Below are positions 24,391 through 34,070 of a DNA stretch of 64,000 bases, in pieces (within the stretch, counting starts at the first letter, position 1; each line of letters opens with the position of its first letter). The notes beneath the pieces were generated by a model. It saw nothing but the letters and a program-made list of their open reading frames with translations, had not been told where the DNA came from and searched no databases. The translations under genes were made by a program, and so were the position numbers. This DNA comes from HXMU1420-13 sp965228545 (lineage in GTDB: Bacteria > Bacteroidota > Rhodothermia > Balneolales > Balneolaceae): assembly GCA_965228545.1 (NCBI GenBank), contig OZ245822.1, forward strand, positions 3,472,001-3,536,000, in the 5' to 3' direction.

Positions 24391-25083
24391 TTGAAAGTAA
24401 AATACGCCATAGTAGATGATGATCCTCAAGCGTTAGAATCGGTTGAGTATTATCTGAAAAATATCTCCATAGATGGTATTGAAATGGAGATGGTTGGTAA
24501 GCAATACGATTTAGACGCGAATTCGGAAAGCGATCGAGAACTTCTTACGAATATTGATGTACTCTTTCTCGATATCATGCTGCGCGATAAAAACAGTTTG
24601 GATATTATTGGTCATTTTGGGGATGATCAGCCAATCACTGTAATTACCACTGCACATGATGAGCACATGCTACGAGCAATTCGTGTTTCAGTATTTGATT
24701 ACATCTTAAAGCCAGTTGACGAAGATGATTTCATACAGTTGCTCGAGCGGTTAAAAGCAAAGTTGGAACGCGATTACATGCGCATGCGGGAATGGCTTTC
24801 ACTTTCGAACGTGATAAATACCGGAGTGTTGAACGAAGAGCAGGCGAAACAAATCTCGAATATAAAAGACCCCATTTTCGAAAGTATCTCCCACACCTAT
24901 CCTCATCTCACATTATTAGACAAGCGTTTGTTATTACTTATTAAGTTTGGATTTAGTAATAAAGAAATTGCAAGTCATCTTTCAATTGAACCGGAAAGTG
25001 TGAAGCGCTCAAAAGTTCGTCTGAAAAAGCGAATGAATTTACCCAAAACCAAGAGTATTGAAGAGGCACTTACTACAGTTTGA
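24391..25083 (+). CDS. Response regulator, receiver plus LuxR-type HTH
   Basis: A 230-residue regulator. The receiver domain (about residues 1-125) has the acidic pair in VDDDPQA, the phospho-acceptor D61 in FLDIML, a conserved Thr in ITTAHD and Lys in ILKPVDEDD. The C-terminus (about 165-225) is a LuxR-like HTH: LLIKFGFSNKEIASHLSIE and KRSKVRLKKRM. The start is TTG at 24391; an in-frame stop at 24376-24378 leaves no ATG upstream. LytS-type kinases usually pair with LytTR regulators, so this pairing is less common. It is likely to act on the GTCACC repeats flanking the locus (inference). Confidence 0.9.
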   Translation: MKVKYAIVDDDPQALESVEYYLKNISIDGIEMEMVGKQYDLDANSESDRELLTNIDVLFLDIMLRDKNSLDIIGHFGDDQPITVITTAHDEHMLRAIRVSVFDYILKPVDEDDFIQLLERLKAKLERDYMRMREWLSLSNVINTGVLNEEQAKQISNIKDPIFESISHTYPHLTLLDKRLLLLIKFGFSNKEIASHLSIEPESVKRSKVRLKKRMNLPKTKSIEEALTTV

Positions 25084-25144
25084 TCGAATTATTGCAGGTA
25101 AAAATTAATGCAATGTACCCGATTTTTGTGTTTTTTTAATGATC

Positions 25145-25163
25145 GTCACCCATCTGTCACCTG
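25145..25163 (+). promoter_or_regulatory. Direct-repeat operator candidate, site 2 (GTCACC-N5-GTCACC-TG)
   Basis: GTCACC at 25145-25150 and 25156-25161, again with an 11-base period and a trailing TG. The site ends 53 bases before the T9SS protein start, and a near -7 box TAGGTTTC (25184-25191) lies 22 bases after it. Architecture and distances match site 1 at 21766-21784, suggesting one regulator for both promoters. Confidence 0.5.
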
Positions 25164-25216
25164 TTTGATAAACGTTGCCTAAGTAGGTTTCAGCAACTTT
25201 TAATAACAAGGTTGCT

Positions 25217-27985
25217 ATGCAGAAAAAACTACTATTTCTATTTGTTCTTAGTTTAGGGTGGAGCTCAATCGCGCATGCCCAGAACGCACCTCTAAAAAAA
25301 ACATTCAATGCAGGTTCTCCGGCTTTATCTGTGCCTAATTCAGCACAAATAGCGAGCTTTGGTAGCTTATTGCTTGAGTCTAACGATGAGCGTAGCCGAA
25401 TTTTTATTTGGGATACCACAAACGTTCAATCTCCTATCGACTCTCTGGTTATAGCTAATAATGTTACTGGGTTAAAATTTGAGGATCTAATCTCCATTAA
25501 TAATTCCATCCTTTTTTCATTTAGCTACAACAGTTTGAACTTTATTTACCATTATGATTATGTGGAGAAGCAATTTCTCAATCAGGGTTTAGAGAACTCT
25601 CAGTTAGGGAAAGGAACAGCTCTTAGGCATTTAAACAGGGTTTCCACGCAATCTTTTATTGCATACGACAGCCTTAATAACCGGCTTCTGCGTTTTGATC
25701 CCGATACTACCGGAATGAATAATTCAGGATTCTTTGCTTCCAAAGAAGTTGATATGTCTGCCTTTATTACTGCAAACAATGTAGGGGCAGTTGGAGCAAG
25801 AAGGGATTTCGAAGTGTATTATTTGTGGGATAAAGCTGAAAATGCTTTAAAACGTTTTAGCCCGGAAGGTGTAGAAGGAATTAGCTTCGACTTTGATGAG
25901 CAAACCTTCGCACCAGGACGAGATTTAAGCATAGAATCAGTGATTGTTGAAGACAACGGCCGAATAGTGGTAGCCGTAAATGATCAGCCCAGCGGAGCTG
26001 CAAAATCCACTAATATAGCCTCAAAACGGTTGGTTTTCTTCGGTGGAGGTTTCCAATATTTAGGAGATTTAGAACTACCGGTTGGTGGGAACAGAGGAGA
26101 TTTCTCTACCATAACTGATCTTGATGTAGACTATGATGGAAATATTTACGTAATCCATGCCGCTGATCGTTCGATTAGGATGCTGGATGATTTTAATTCG
26201 CCTCCATTCAATAACAATACCACTCAATACGGAAGGGTTATTGCAAAAGATGAGGGTAATTTCTATCCGATAGAAAAAGATCTGTTTGCCTTCCAAGACT
26301 GGAACATTGAAGATACTATTGTTGTAGCACGCATTTATCCCGAAACATATACAAACAGCCATTTTGAATTGTACTATGATGCAGATAATGATGGAGTATT
26401 CTCACAAAATGAGATCCTTTTTGATGAGGTTACCGACTCTCTTGATATTTCGATAGATGATATTATCGAAAATAGGTTAGCATTTCGCGCAAATTCAACC
26501 AATCCGTTAGCAGGAGCTCAGCAAACTATTTTTACCTATCGGTGGGGAGATGGTTTTGGTTTTAACCCAGACCTAAATGGATTTGTAATTGCAACCTTAC
26601 TTGGTCAAAGAGTTATTATTGAGGGGACTGCGGGAGTTGATGGCTGGAGATTATTAGCTCCAAATAGAATCGGACTCACCTTTGAAGAATTCCTTGAACC
26701 TGTATGGACACAAGGTGCCAACCATAGCGACCTACCACTTGCTTCTCCAAATGTGTTCACTTACAACACTGCAAATGAAGAATGGCAACCGGTTTTAGAC
26801 TTAAATACAGAAATAGAGATTGGCCAGGGTTTTGCAATCTATTTATTTGAAGATGATGATTTGAATACGCCTGGAGTTCAGGGTGGCTGGCCTAAAACTT
26901 TAACTCCACCTATTGAAAAAGACGGAGTTACGGGCTTCGAAAATTTTACGTATCCATTAATCTTCGAAAGTGCATTAAGCGAACCGGAATTCGAAGGCTT
27001 TAACCTGATTGGAAATCCCTATACTACAGCCTATCGCGCAAGAGATCCATATCTTGGAGCCGATTCCACAACTCAGGTGTTAACCGTATGGGAGGCAAAT
27101 TACAATAACGGTAATGGCCGTTACGTGTACACGCCGATATCGAGTACAAACTCACCTGCGAATACAGTTGCACCGGGACAGGGGTACTGGATTCAGGCTA
27201 ATGCTAGCAATGCAATGGCTGAATACCATACCAACGGCATTACTTTAGCTGAACGAAATGTTAGAAAACAAATAGGAAATCACTCACTTTTTACGGTGAA
27301 TATTTCTGATAATGGGTTTTCGGATGTCTTAGGAATTCATTCAGCAGATATAAGAGCACAAAAGCTTACAAGTTTGTCGGATTATTATCATGAATTATTC
27401 GCAATTGATTCAAATGATAAGAAACTAGCGATAACCGGTAAATTAGTTGACGAACCAACCACCATCGAACTTGGAGTGCGTTCAACGGTGAATAGTATTG
27501 CAACGTTTAATGTCACTAATGAAGCATTATCTGAGTTTAATGGCTCAATATTCTTACGGTATGAGCTTAGTGATGGAAATGTGCAAGAATTTGACTTACG
27601 AAAAACTTCGCCAAGTATACCGTTAGTAAAAAACGGGGAAGAATGGATAGAAGAAGGCAAACTATCCTTGTTGCTAAATCATCAACAAAGGGTATCCAAT
27701 GGGAATGAAAATGATCTCCCGGTCAAATTTGAAATAGGTGCCTATCCTAACCCATTCAATCCGGTTACAAATATTCAATACCGGTTACCAAACGCCTCAA
27801 ATGTTCAAATAGAAGTGTTTAACACTTTAGGTCAACGAATAATGGTACTAAATGATCTCGAGTTTAAACAGGCAGGGACGCACACCCTACGCCTTGATTT
27901 ATCAAAGCAAAACTCAGGAGTGTATTTCGTACGCATTACTGCGAACAATCAGGTACGCACACAGTCAATAACGCTCATCAAATAA
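25217..27985 (+). CDS. T9SS-exported surface protein with propeller-like N-terminal half (paralogue A)
   Basis: A 922-residue exported protein. It has a signal peptide (residues 1-21, ending AHAQ), then strand-rich repeats resembling a beta-propeller (for example VIVEDNGRIVVAV and DVDYDGNIYVIHAADRSIRMLD). A second globular part contains GVDGWRLLAPN and GVQGGWPK (G553). The last 80 residues (from YPNPFNP at 843) are a type A T9SS sorting domain with GQRI, SGVYFVRI and a closing basic tail. Homologous blocks occur in the next gene. The ligand or activity is unknown. It lies downstream of the two-component genes behind direct-repeat site 2. Confidence 0.85.
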   Translation: MQKKLLFLFVLSLGWSSIAHAQNAPLKKTFNAGSPALSVPNSAQIASFGSLLLESNDERSRIFIWDTTNVQSPIDSLVIANNVTGLKFEDLISINNSILFSFSYNSLNFIYHYDYVEKQFLNQGLENSQLGKGTALRHLNRVSTQSFIAYDSLNNRLLRFDPDTTGMNNSGFFASKEVDMSAFITANNVGAVGARRDFEVYYLWDKAENALKRFSPEGVEGISFDFDEQTFAPGRDLSIESVIVEDNGRIVVAVNDQPSGAAKSTNIASKRLVFFGGGFQYLGDLELPVGGNRGDFSTITDLDVDYDGNIYVIHAADRSIRMLDDFNSPPFNNNTTQYGRVIAKDEGNFYPIEKDLFAFQDWNIEDTIVVARIYPETYTNSHFELYYDADNDGVFSQNEILFDEVTDSLDISIDDIIENRLAFRANSTNPLAGAQQTIFTYRWGDGFGFNPDLNGFVIATLLGQRVIIEGTAGVDGWRLLAPNRIGLTFEEFLEPVWTQGANHSDLPLASPNVFTYNTANEEWQPVLDLNTEIEIGQGFAIYLFEDDDLNTPGVQGGWPKTLTPPIEKDGVTGFENFTYPLIFESALSEPEFEGFNLIGNPYTTAYRARDPYLGADSTTQVLTVWEANYNNGNGRYVYTPISSTNSPANTVAPGQGYWIQANASNAMAEYHTNGITLAERNVRKQIGNHSLFTVNISDNGFSDVLGIHSADIRAQKLTSLSDYYHELFAIDSNDKKLAITGKLVDEPTTIELGVRSTVNSIATFNVTNEALSEFNGSIFLRYELSDGNVQEFDLRKTSPSIPLVKNGEEWIEEGKLSLLLNHQQRVSNGNENDLPVKFEIGAYPNPFNPVTNIQYRLPNASNVQIEVFNTLGQRIMVLNDLEFKQAGTHTLRLDLSKQNSGVYFVRITANNQVRTQSITLIK

Positions 27986-28000
27986 GTAAGAGGAATAACC

Positions 28001-30862
28001 ATGAAAAAGTATGTTTTAGTTTTCGCCGCTGTACTCACACTTTTGATGAGTAATACACAGGAAGTAAAAGCCCAAAAAGTGTTTCCTGATGCACCAAACC
28101 AAGGATATATTGATACTGGAATTGGGAAGGGAGATTTACTGAATATCTATAATGAGGGTAATCAAGCGCAAACCACGGTGGTATATCCGTTTTTTGTGAA
28201 GAATCAAATTTTGTATGAGTTTGTGAAAGACTCATCCAGAATGAAAAAGATAGATGCTGTAACCGGAAATAGTTTGGGTGTTTTATTCAGTACATCCGGT
28301 TTAGGGAATTTCGATGATGCAGATGTTGCAGTGACAGATTCACTGGTCGGATTATTGTTACATAGTAGTTCGGCTGCGAATTCTGAACTACGTATCTATT
28401 CATTGAATGATGGATCACTAAAACAGACTATCCAGACACAATCAAACGTGGCGATAAAAGCCCGAAGGATATATGCTAGTGGCAACGGGTTCTTCATGTA
28501 CGATGATCTCAATAATCGAGTGGTTGAATATGAATGGGATACCTCATTAAACCAAGCGGTAGTTGTTGCAGAATTTCAGCTTTCTCAGTTTAGTGGATCT
28601 TTAAATGATATTGCAGTGCACGAGGAGAGGGTGTACATCCTCAGTTTAAATGAAGTTTATGCGTTCGATATGAATGGATCGAATGTGGGGAGTTACGATG
28701 TGAACTCAATACCGGGGGCTTCATCAACAAACTTCGATACAAAAAGGATTGTTATTGAAGATAATGGACGTATTACTGTTACTATCTCAGAAAACGGGAG
28801 TTCTTCGCCTGAGCAATTTCTTGTTTTTTTAACCCCGGAATTAAATCTTATTGATGTCTTTGAAATACCACAAAATGGAAGTCGAGGTAGTTTCGGGCAA
28901 TTATCTGAAGTTGCCGTAGACGAAGCCGGTAATATTTATTTACGCGCATCAGAATTAAGAAGGCCAATTCATCAATTGGAATATGTAAATCATGCACCGA
29001 TTTATAATCCCGTAGAAGGCACAAAGACAATCATAAATGCGTCAAACATTGGTCAAAGTGCTAATCTGCTGCCTCAAACCTTTGTTAACGACCCCGAAGA
29101 TTATTTCGATTGGAATGTTAACGAGGCGATTGGAGGAATTAAAATTACCAACATACTCAGTTCAGAAAATAATTTAGCGACCAACGTTTTGCGACATGAC
29201 TCTGATGGCAATGGTAGTTACGAAACAACAATTTCTCCCGGAATTGAATATGAAATCGGTGTGGAGGATCTGGCACAAAACCGACTCCAACTTCGCTATC
29301 CATCGAATACACGGGCCAACGTAAATTATGTTAAAATTGCGTATGAGTTAGCCGATCGAGCGGGTGAATACACAGGCTTATCAGATACTTTACTTATCAA
29401 TACTTTTAAATCAAGATTCGAATTTGATGGGTTAGAGGGTAAAGATCGTTGGGAGTTGATGGCACCGGTGATCAATGATGTTACCTTTGAAGACTATCTG
29501 AGCGATTTAGAATTGTACGGCAATTCTTGCTCAGAGTGTTTGCCCACAGAAAATGAAATTCCGGAGAATCTGTTTATATATAATCCACTTACTGAAGAGT
29601 ATGAGCCACCAACTAGTTTGTCGGATACCTTACGTCGAGGCGATTCCTTTTTCATCCTTATTTCGGAAGATATCGACACGGCAACAACAGGAGTTCAAGG
29701 CGGATGGCCCAGAACCGAAAACCTGAATAGTTTAGAAAAAGAAACTATCGAAGGCTTTAATAATGCATTTTACACAACTACGGATGATGTTTCGATTCCT
29801 CTTTTTGTTGGAAATAAATCAGATACGTTATCCAGATTTGGAGTTTCTATAGTTGGTAATCCATTCGGACAAAGTTGGAAATGGTCATCAGAGTTTGCTC
29901 AAAGAATGAATGTATCTCGTGACATCGCCATATGGAACCCGATGGCTGATAGCGGATTTGGAGCTTGGGAGTTTCCTACTTATTCCGGTGCACAAGAAAT
30001 TGTGATTAAACCCGATCAGGCTTTTGCTGTGTTTGCGACTGATCAAAATGCAAATTTAGGATTTCATTATGAGGGGATCTTTTCTGACCAAGTAAGCCCG
30101 ATTACCTTAGAAGGGGTTTTAAATATCCAGCCGAAACCAACCCTTACTCTACATTTGGAATCGGAGGAAGCAGAAGGAGATCGCTTTCATTTAGCTCAAG
30201 ATGGTAAGATTATTCCCAAACCACTCAATCCAACTCCACATTTTCACAATGTGTTTGCATTAGGAAATGGCATCAATGCAAAGGCAGAATATTTTAGTAA
30301 AGCTCAGCTCTTTGATACCAGCATTGTTAGAACGGTAGTTCCTTTTGGTCTTCGAAGCGCTCGTGTTGATACCGCTATTTTACGGTTAGAAACAAAAGAT
30401 TTTCCCGATTTCGACAGTGTTTATGTGCAGCACGTCAGATCAGTAGGTGATACCGTAAAAATTTTCAGTGAAAATGATCGATATCAAATCCCATTAGTAG
30501 CAGCTAAAGTTGGATTTGAACCTGAAGGGAATTTGGCGTTAGTGTTTAAAATGGAAGATAAATTAATCAACTCTAGTGAAGATGATGAAGACATTCCGAG
30601 GAATGTTATTCTCAACCAAAATTATCCAAACCCATTTAACCCAAGCACAAATATTTCATTTTCTATTCCTCGTGCAGGGAGTGTTAAAGCAGAAGTTTTT
30701 GACATGCTCGGGAGAAAAGTAGCTACTCTTGTTGATGGGAATCTTACTGCCGGTACTTATCATTTCAGGTTTGATGGCTCAAATCTTTCAAGTGGAGTCT
30801 ATTTCTACAGTCTAAACTTTGAGGGCAAGCAACAACTTAGAAAAATGATGTTGATTAAATAA
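28001..30862 (+). CDS. T9SS-exported surface protein with propeller-like N-terminal half (paralogue B)
   Basis: A 953-residue exported protein that starts only 15 bases after paralogue A, so the two form an operon. A signal peptide (about residues 1-25, ending VKAQ) is followed by the same layout: YDDLNNRVVEYE, VIEDNGRITVTI and VDEAGNIYLRA, then GKDRWELMAPV and GVQGGWPR (G564). A T9SS sorting domain runs from YPNPFNP (875) to the end. Compared with A it has a longer segment between the propeller-like part and the GVQGGWP block, including HDSDGNGSYET. The function is unknown. A terminator follows at 30897-30927. Confidence 0.85.
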   Translation: MKKYVLVFAAVLTLLMSNTQEVKAQKVFPDAPNQGYIDTGIGKGDLLNIYNEGNQAQTTVVYPFFVKNQILYEFVKDSSRMKKIDAVTGNSLGVLFSTSGLGNFDDADVAVTDSLVGLLLHSSSAANSELRIYSLNDGSLKQTIQTQSNVAIKARRIYASGNGFFMYDDLNNRVVEYEWDTSLNQAVVVAEFQLSQFSGSLNDIAVHEERVYILSLNEVYAFDMNGSNVGSYDVNSIPGASSTNFDTKRIVIEDNGRITVTISENGSSSPEQFLVFLTPELNLIDVFEIPQNGSRGSFGQLSEVAVDEAGNIYLRASELRRPIHQLEYVNHAPIYNPVEGTKTIINASNIGQSANLLPQTFVNDPEDYFDWNVNEAIGGIKITNILSSENNLATNVLRHDSDGNGSYETTISPGIEYEIGVEDLAQNRLQLRYPSNTRANVNYVKIAYELADRAGEYTGLSDTLLINTFKSRFEFDGLEGKDRWELMAPVINDVTFEDYLSDLELYGNSCSECLPTENEIPENLFIYNPLTEEYEPPTSLSDTLRRGDSFFILISEDIDTATTGVQGGWPRTENLNSLEKETIEGFNNAFYTTTDDVSIPLFVGNKSDTLSRFGVSIVGNPFGQSWKWSSEFAQRMNVSRDIAIWNPMADSGFGAWEFPTYSGAQEIVIKPDQAFAVFATDQNANLGFHYEGIFSDQVSPITLEGVLNIQPKPTLTLHLESEEAEGDRFHLAQDGKIIPKPLNPTPHFHNVFALGNGINAKAEYFSKAQLFDTSIVRTVVPFGLRSARVDTAILRLETKDFPDFDSVYVQHVRSVGDTVKIFSENDRYQIPLVAAKVGFEPEGNLALVFKMEDKLINSSEDDEDIPRNVILNQNYPNPFNPSTNISFSIPRAGSVKAEVFDMLGRKVATLVDGNLTAGTYHFRFDGSNLSSGVYFYSLNFEGKQQLRKMMLIK

Positions 30863-30896
30863 TTCCCCCAAAACATAGAACCAACAAACCAAATAG

Positions 30897-30927
30897 ACAG
30901 ACTTTCTGGAGAGGAAGTCTGTTTTTT
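30897..30927 (+). terminator. Terminator after the T9SS operon
   Basis: ACAGACTT (30897-30904) pairs with AAGTCTGT (30915-30922) around a 10-base loop, with a six-T run to 30927. It reaches the stop codon of lysA, which converges from the other strand. Confidence 0.75.
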
Positions 30928-32080
30928 ATATCTCATCAGAATATAGTGACTGAACACGCGGTCGTAGGTTGTAGTGGTTTTGCATTACCTCGCCGTATGC
31001 ACCGCAACTGCGTATTGCTAGTATATCACCTCTCGAAAGTTCCGGTAAATCCAGATCTTTTCTGAAGGTATCCGAGCTTTCGCAAATTGGGCCAACTACA
31101 TCATATTTTTTTTGCCCTTTTGTGGATGTTAATGCATCAATGTTATGCACAGCTTGATAAAGTGCCGGGCGCAGTAATTCGGTCATGCCTGCGTCAACCA
31201 CAGCAAAGTTTTTTACTCTGCCTGTTTTGGTGTACAATACTTTGGTGATCAAGCTCCCACATTGCCCAACTACCGAACGGCCGAGCTCAAAATGTAAGGT
31301 TTGATGAGGTTTTAGTTGGATCGCACTCGAGAAAATTTCGAAATATCGCTTGAAATCCGGTACAGATGATTCATTTGGTGCATCGTAATTGATACCAAAT
31401 CCACCGCCAACATTAATGGATGTTAGGGTATGCCCTTTCGATTCGATGTAGGAATTTAGATCATTGGCACGCGTACAAAGCTGCTCAAACGGTTCAAATT
31501 TTACGATCTGCGAACCAATATGGAAGTGAATACCAATCAACTTAATATTTGAAAGAGAAGGGATTTTCTCTAATACCGAATCAAGGTCATCTTCATGAAT
31601 CCCAAACTTATTTTCGTTTAATCCGGTGGTGATGTAGTGATGCGTTTCTGCGTTTACATTCGGGTTTAAGCGAAGGGCAACATTAGCTGTTTTATGATGC
31701 TTAATTGCAAACTCGTTGATTACTTCCAGTTCGAGCGGCGACTCGACATTAAAACAGAAAATATTGGATTCTAGAGCGAGCTCAATTTCATCGTCAGATT
31801 TTCCAACGCCAGCAAAAGCAATCTGTTCGGGTGAGAACCCACATTGCAGTGCGCGTTTTATCTCGCCACCACTAACACAATCGGCATCCAAGCCATATTC
31901 GCGAATAATCTCAAGAATTTTAGGTTGATGATTCGCTTTCAGCGCAAAATGGACACGGTATCCTCGGTCGATTCCCTGCGTTTTAATTTGCTGTAATGTT
32001 GCTCGTAATAGTTGGGTGTCGTAGTAATAAAACGGTGTTCTATGCTTTTTTAACGCACCTACCACTTCTTGTGGAAACAT
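30926..32080 (-). CDS. lysA: Diaminopimelate decarboxylase
   Basis: Last step of lysine synthesis, meso-diaminopimelate to lysine. The 384-residue PLP barrel enzyme shows FALKANHQPKIL with the Schiff-base lysine, GIHFHIGSQI, VNVGGGFGI-like INVGGGFGINYD, and the partner-subunit active-site block GPICESSDTF with its Cys. It follows the antiporter gene with a 3-base gap and is probably translated from the same mRNA. Decarboxylation consumes a proton, so the pairing with a cation/proton antiporter may reflect pH homeostasis (inference). Confidence 0.94.
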   Translation of the reverse strand: MFPQEVVGALKKHRTPFYYYDTQLLRATLQQIKTQGIDRGYRVHFALKANHQPKILEIIREYGLDADCVSGGEIKRALQCGFSPEQIAFAGVGKSDDEIELALESNIFCFNVESPLELEVINEFAIKHHKTANVALRLNPNVNAETHHYITTGLNENKFGIHEDDLDSVLEKIPSLSNIKLIGIHFHIGSQIVKFEPFEQLCTRANDLNSYIESKGHTLTSINVGGGFGINYDAPNESSVPDFKRYFEIFSSAIQLKPHQTLHFELGRSVVGQCGSLITKVLYTKTGRVKNFAVVDAGMTELLRPALYQAVHNIDALTSTKGQKKYDVVGPICESSDTFRKDLDLPELSRGDILAIRSCGAYGEVMQNHYNLRPRVQSLYSDEI

Positions 32081-32083
32081 AGC

Positions 32084-33925
32084 TCAGTCTTCAGAAATTG
32101 GTTCTTCGGTAGTTGATTCCTCCTCGTGCTCTTCGCTGCTACTTCGCACCAATGCAATGATAGAATCACCGGGCTGAGGTGTAGGAGGATTATCGAGAGA
32201 GAATGGCTGAACGGTATCGTTCTGCTGCACAAAGATAGGAATAGATTTTTCGAAATATTGCTTTTGATACTCTTTAAATGAAAATTGTTCGCTGATCTCG
32301 ATAATGTGTATGCCAGCGTCATCATCTTCAATTAATTCTTCAATTTTTTCGAAGTTAGTTTCATTAGAGAATAGAGTACGTCCGCCAATAAATTCACTAC
32401 TATCGTTCTCTCTTCGATTTGAAGTAGCCGATTGTGCGAGTTGAAATACCGATGAAGTACCAAATTCATCTCTAAATCGAATGCTTGCTAAAGAATTTAC
32501 TTCATCGTTTGGGGTTAAAGCCATCAGAATTCCTATGCCATCAAGGTCGATTTCGTCGATAGCATATTCCGAAAGGATGTTACCATAGTAGGTATCTAGT
32601 CCGGCTTTTCGTGCTTTAGAAATATTATCCCAGTTCGAATCGGCAACCAGTACTTTAAAGCCGAGCTCTTTTAGCTTAAGTGCAAGTTTTCGGCTCCACG
32701 AATGGGCCCCTAGAAACAATACGCCGTGTGGTTCCGGCTTAGCCACTCCAAGCAGGCGAGCTACCGGTTTTGCAGTAAGCCCGTAAATGGTAACGGTGGC
32801 AATAATCACGATAAAGGTGTAAGGGACTAATTGAGCGGCTTCAGCATAGCCTTCTTGTTCTAATCGAAGGGCAAAGATTGCAGAAATGGCAGCGGCTACA
32901 ATCCCACGGGGCGCCATCCATGCTATAAAGGTTTTTTCTTTAAATGTGATGGATGAGCCAATGGTAGAAAGATAGATCGAAACAGGGCGTACAACAAAAA
33001 ACAGCGCTGCCAAAAACAAAATGCTGTTCAGGTTGATGTAAGAAAGTGCATCTGCCTGTAAGCGAGCCGCCAGTAGTATGAACAAGGTAGAGATTAACAG
33101 CACCTGAAGATTTTCTTTAAACTCAACGATGTGCTTAACCCGTACGCTTTTTTGGTTCGCTAGAATAATTCCCATGATGGTTACCGCAAGTAGCCCTGAT
33201 TCGTGTTGTAGCAAATTTGATGAGGTGAAAATGGCGATGAGTATCATTAAGGTAACCGGATTTTGCAGGTAATCGGGAATCCAGTGTTTTTTTAGTGTGA
33301 TATACATGATACCGGCACCTAGAGCGCCGAAAAATGTACCATCAATAATAGTAGTAACAATTACTAAGCCGGCATGCCCAGAGATGCTTTGAAACCCCCC
33401 GGCAATAATTATTTCGAATACTAATACAGCCATCATTGCTCCAATGGGATCGTTTACAATACCCTCCCATTTAACTACAGATTTTGCTGTATCTGTTGGC
33501 CGCACTTGCCGCAGTAAAGGGATGATGACCGTTGGACCGGTTACAATTAAAATAGCTCCAAACAGCACCGAGATTTCAAGGCCAAGATCTAATAAAAAAT
33601 ATGCCGCTGTTGCCGCTAACAACCAAGTTATAAGCACGCCAAAGGTGATAAGCTTTAATACTGTGCCTCCAATTTTGCGAAACTCCGACATACTAAGGCT
33701 TAAACCACCTTCAAAAAGGATAATAGCTACCGAAATCGAAACAAAAGGCTGGAGTAAATCACCCATTAGAAAATCAGGGTCCAGAAAGCCGGTAACAGGG
33801 CCTGCTATTATTCCAAAAGCCAGTAACACTAAGATAGCCGGCAACTTAGTTTTCCATGCCAACCACTGCGCAGATATGCCAAGTGCCGCAACACTTGCCA
33901 ATCCAACTAAAATTTCTTCATTCAT
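32084..33925 (-). CDS. Cation:proton antiporter with C-terminal RCK (TrkA-N/TrkA-C) domains
   Basis: A 613-residue NhaP/KefB-like antiporter of the inner membrane. About 12 helices occupy residues 1-390, with GIVNDPIGAM and APRGIVAAAISAIFAL as family signatures. Next comes an NAD-binding TrkA-N/RCK_N domain (GVLFLGAHSWSRKLALKL, then VLVADSNW). An RCK_C-like domain follows (about 510-590, ending QPGDSIIALV), with an acidic tail. Such cytoplasmic domains gate transport by nucleotide binding. It is the upstream partner of lysA. Na+ or K+ specificity cannot be read. Confidence 0.9.
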   Translation of the reverse strand: MNEEILVGLASVAALGISAQWLAWKTKLPAILVLLAFGIIAGPVTGFLDPDFLMGDLLQPFVSISVAIILFEGGLSLSMSEFRKIGGTVLKLITFGVLITWLLAATAAYFLLDLGLEISVLFGAILIVTGPTVIIPLLRQVRPTDTAKSVVKWEGIVNDPIGAMMAVLVFEIIIAGGFQSISGHAGLVIVTTIIDGTFFGALGAGIMYITLKKHWIPDYLQNPVTLMILIAIFTSSNLLQHESGLLAVTIMGIILANQKSVRVKHIVEFKENLQVLLISTLFILLAARLQADALSYINLNSILFLAALFFVVRPVSIYLSTIGSSITFKEKTFIAWMAPRGIVAAAISAIFALRLEQEGYAEAAQLVPYTFIVIIATVTIYGLTAKPVARLLGVAKPEPHGVLFLGAHSWSRKLALKLKELGFKVLVADSNWDNISKARKAGLDTYYGNILSEYAIDEIDLDGIGILMALTPNDEVNSLASIRFRDEFGTSSVFQLAQSATSNRRENDSSEFIGGRTLFSNETNFEKIEELIEDDDAGIHIIEISEQFSFKEYQKQYFEKSIPIFVQQNDTVQPFSLDNPPTPQPGDSIIALVRSSSEEHEEESTTEEPISED

Positions 33926-34070
33926 AAAACGAAAGTTTTTTCTCTAAGTAATATATTATCAAACTAGATGAAGTAATTTCATTTTCCTTATTAAGTAGGA
34001 ACTAGTGTATTAAAAAATTACTTATCTATTCGTACAAGCTTTTTTAAACCATTTTGCAAACATAACGATT

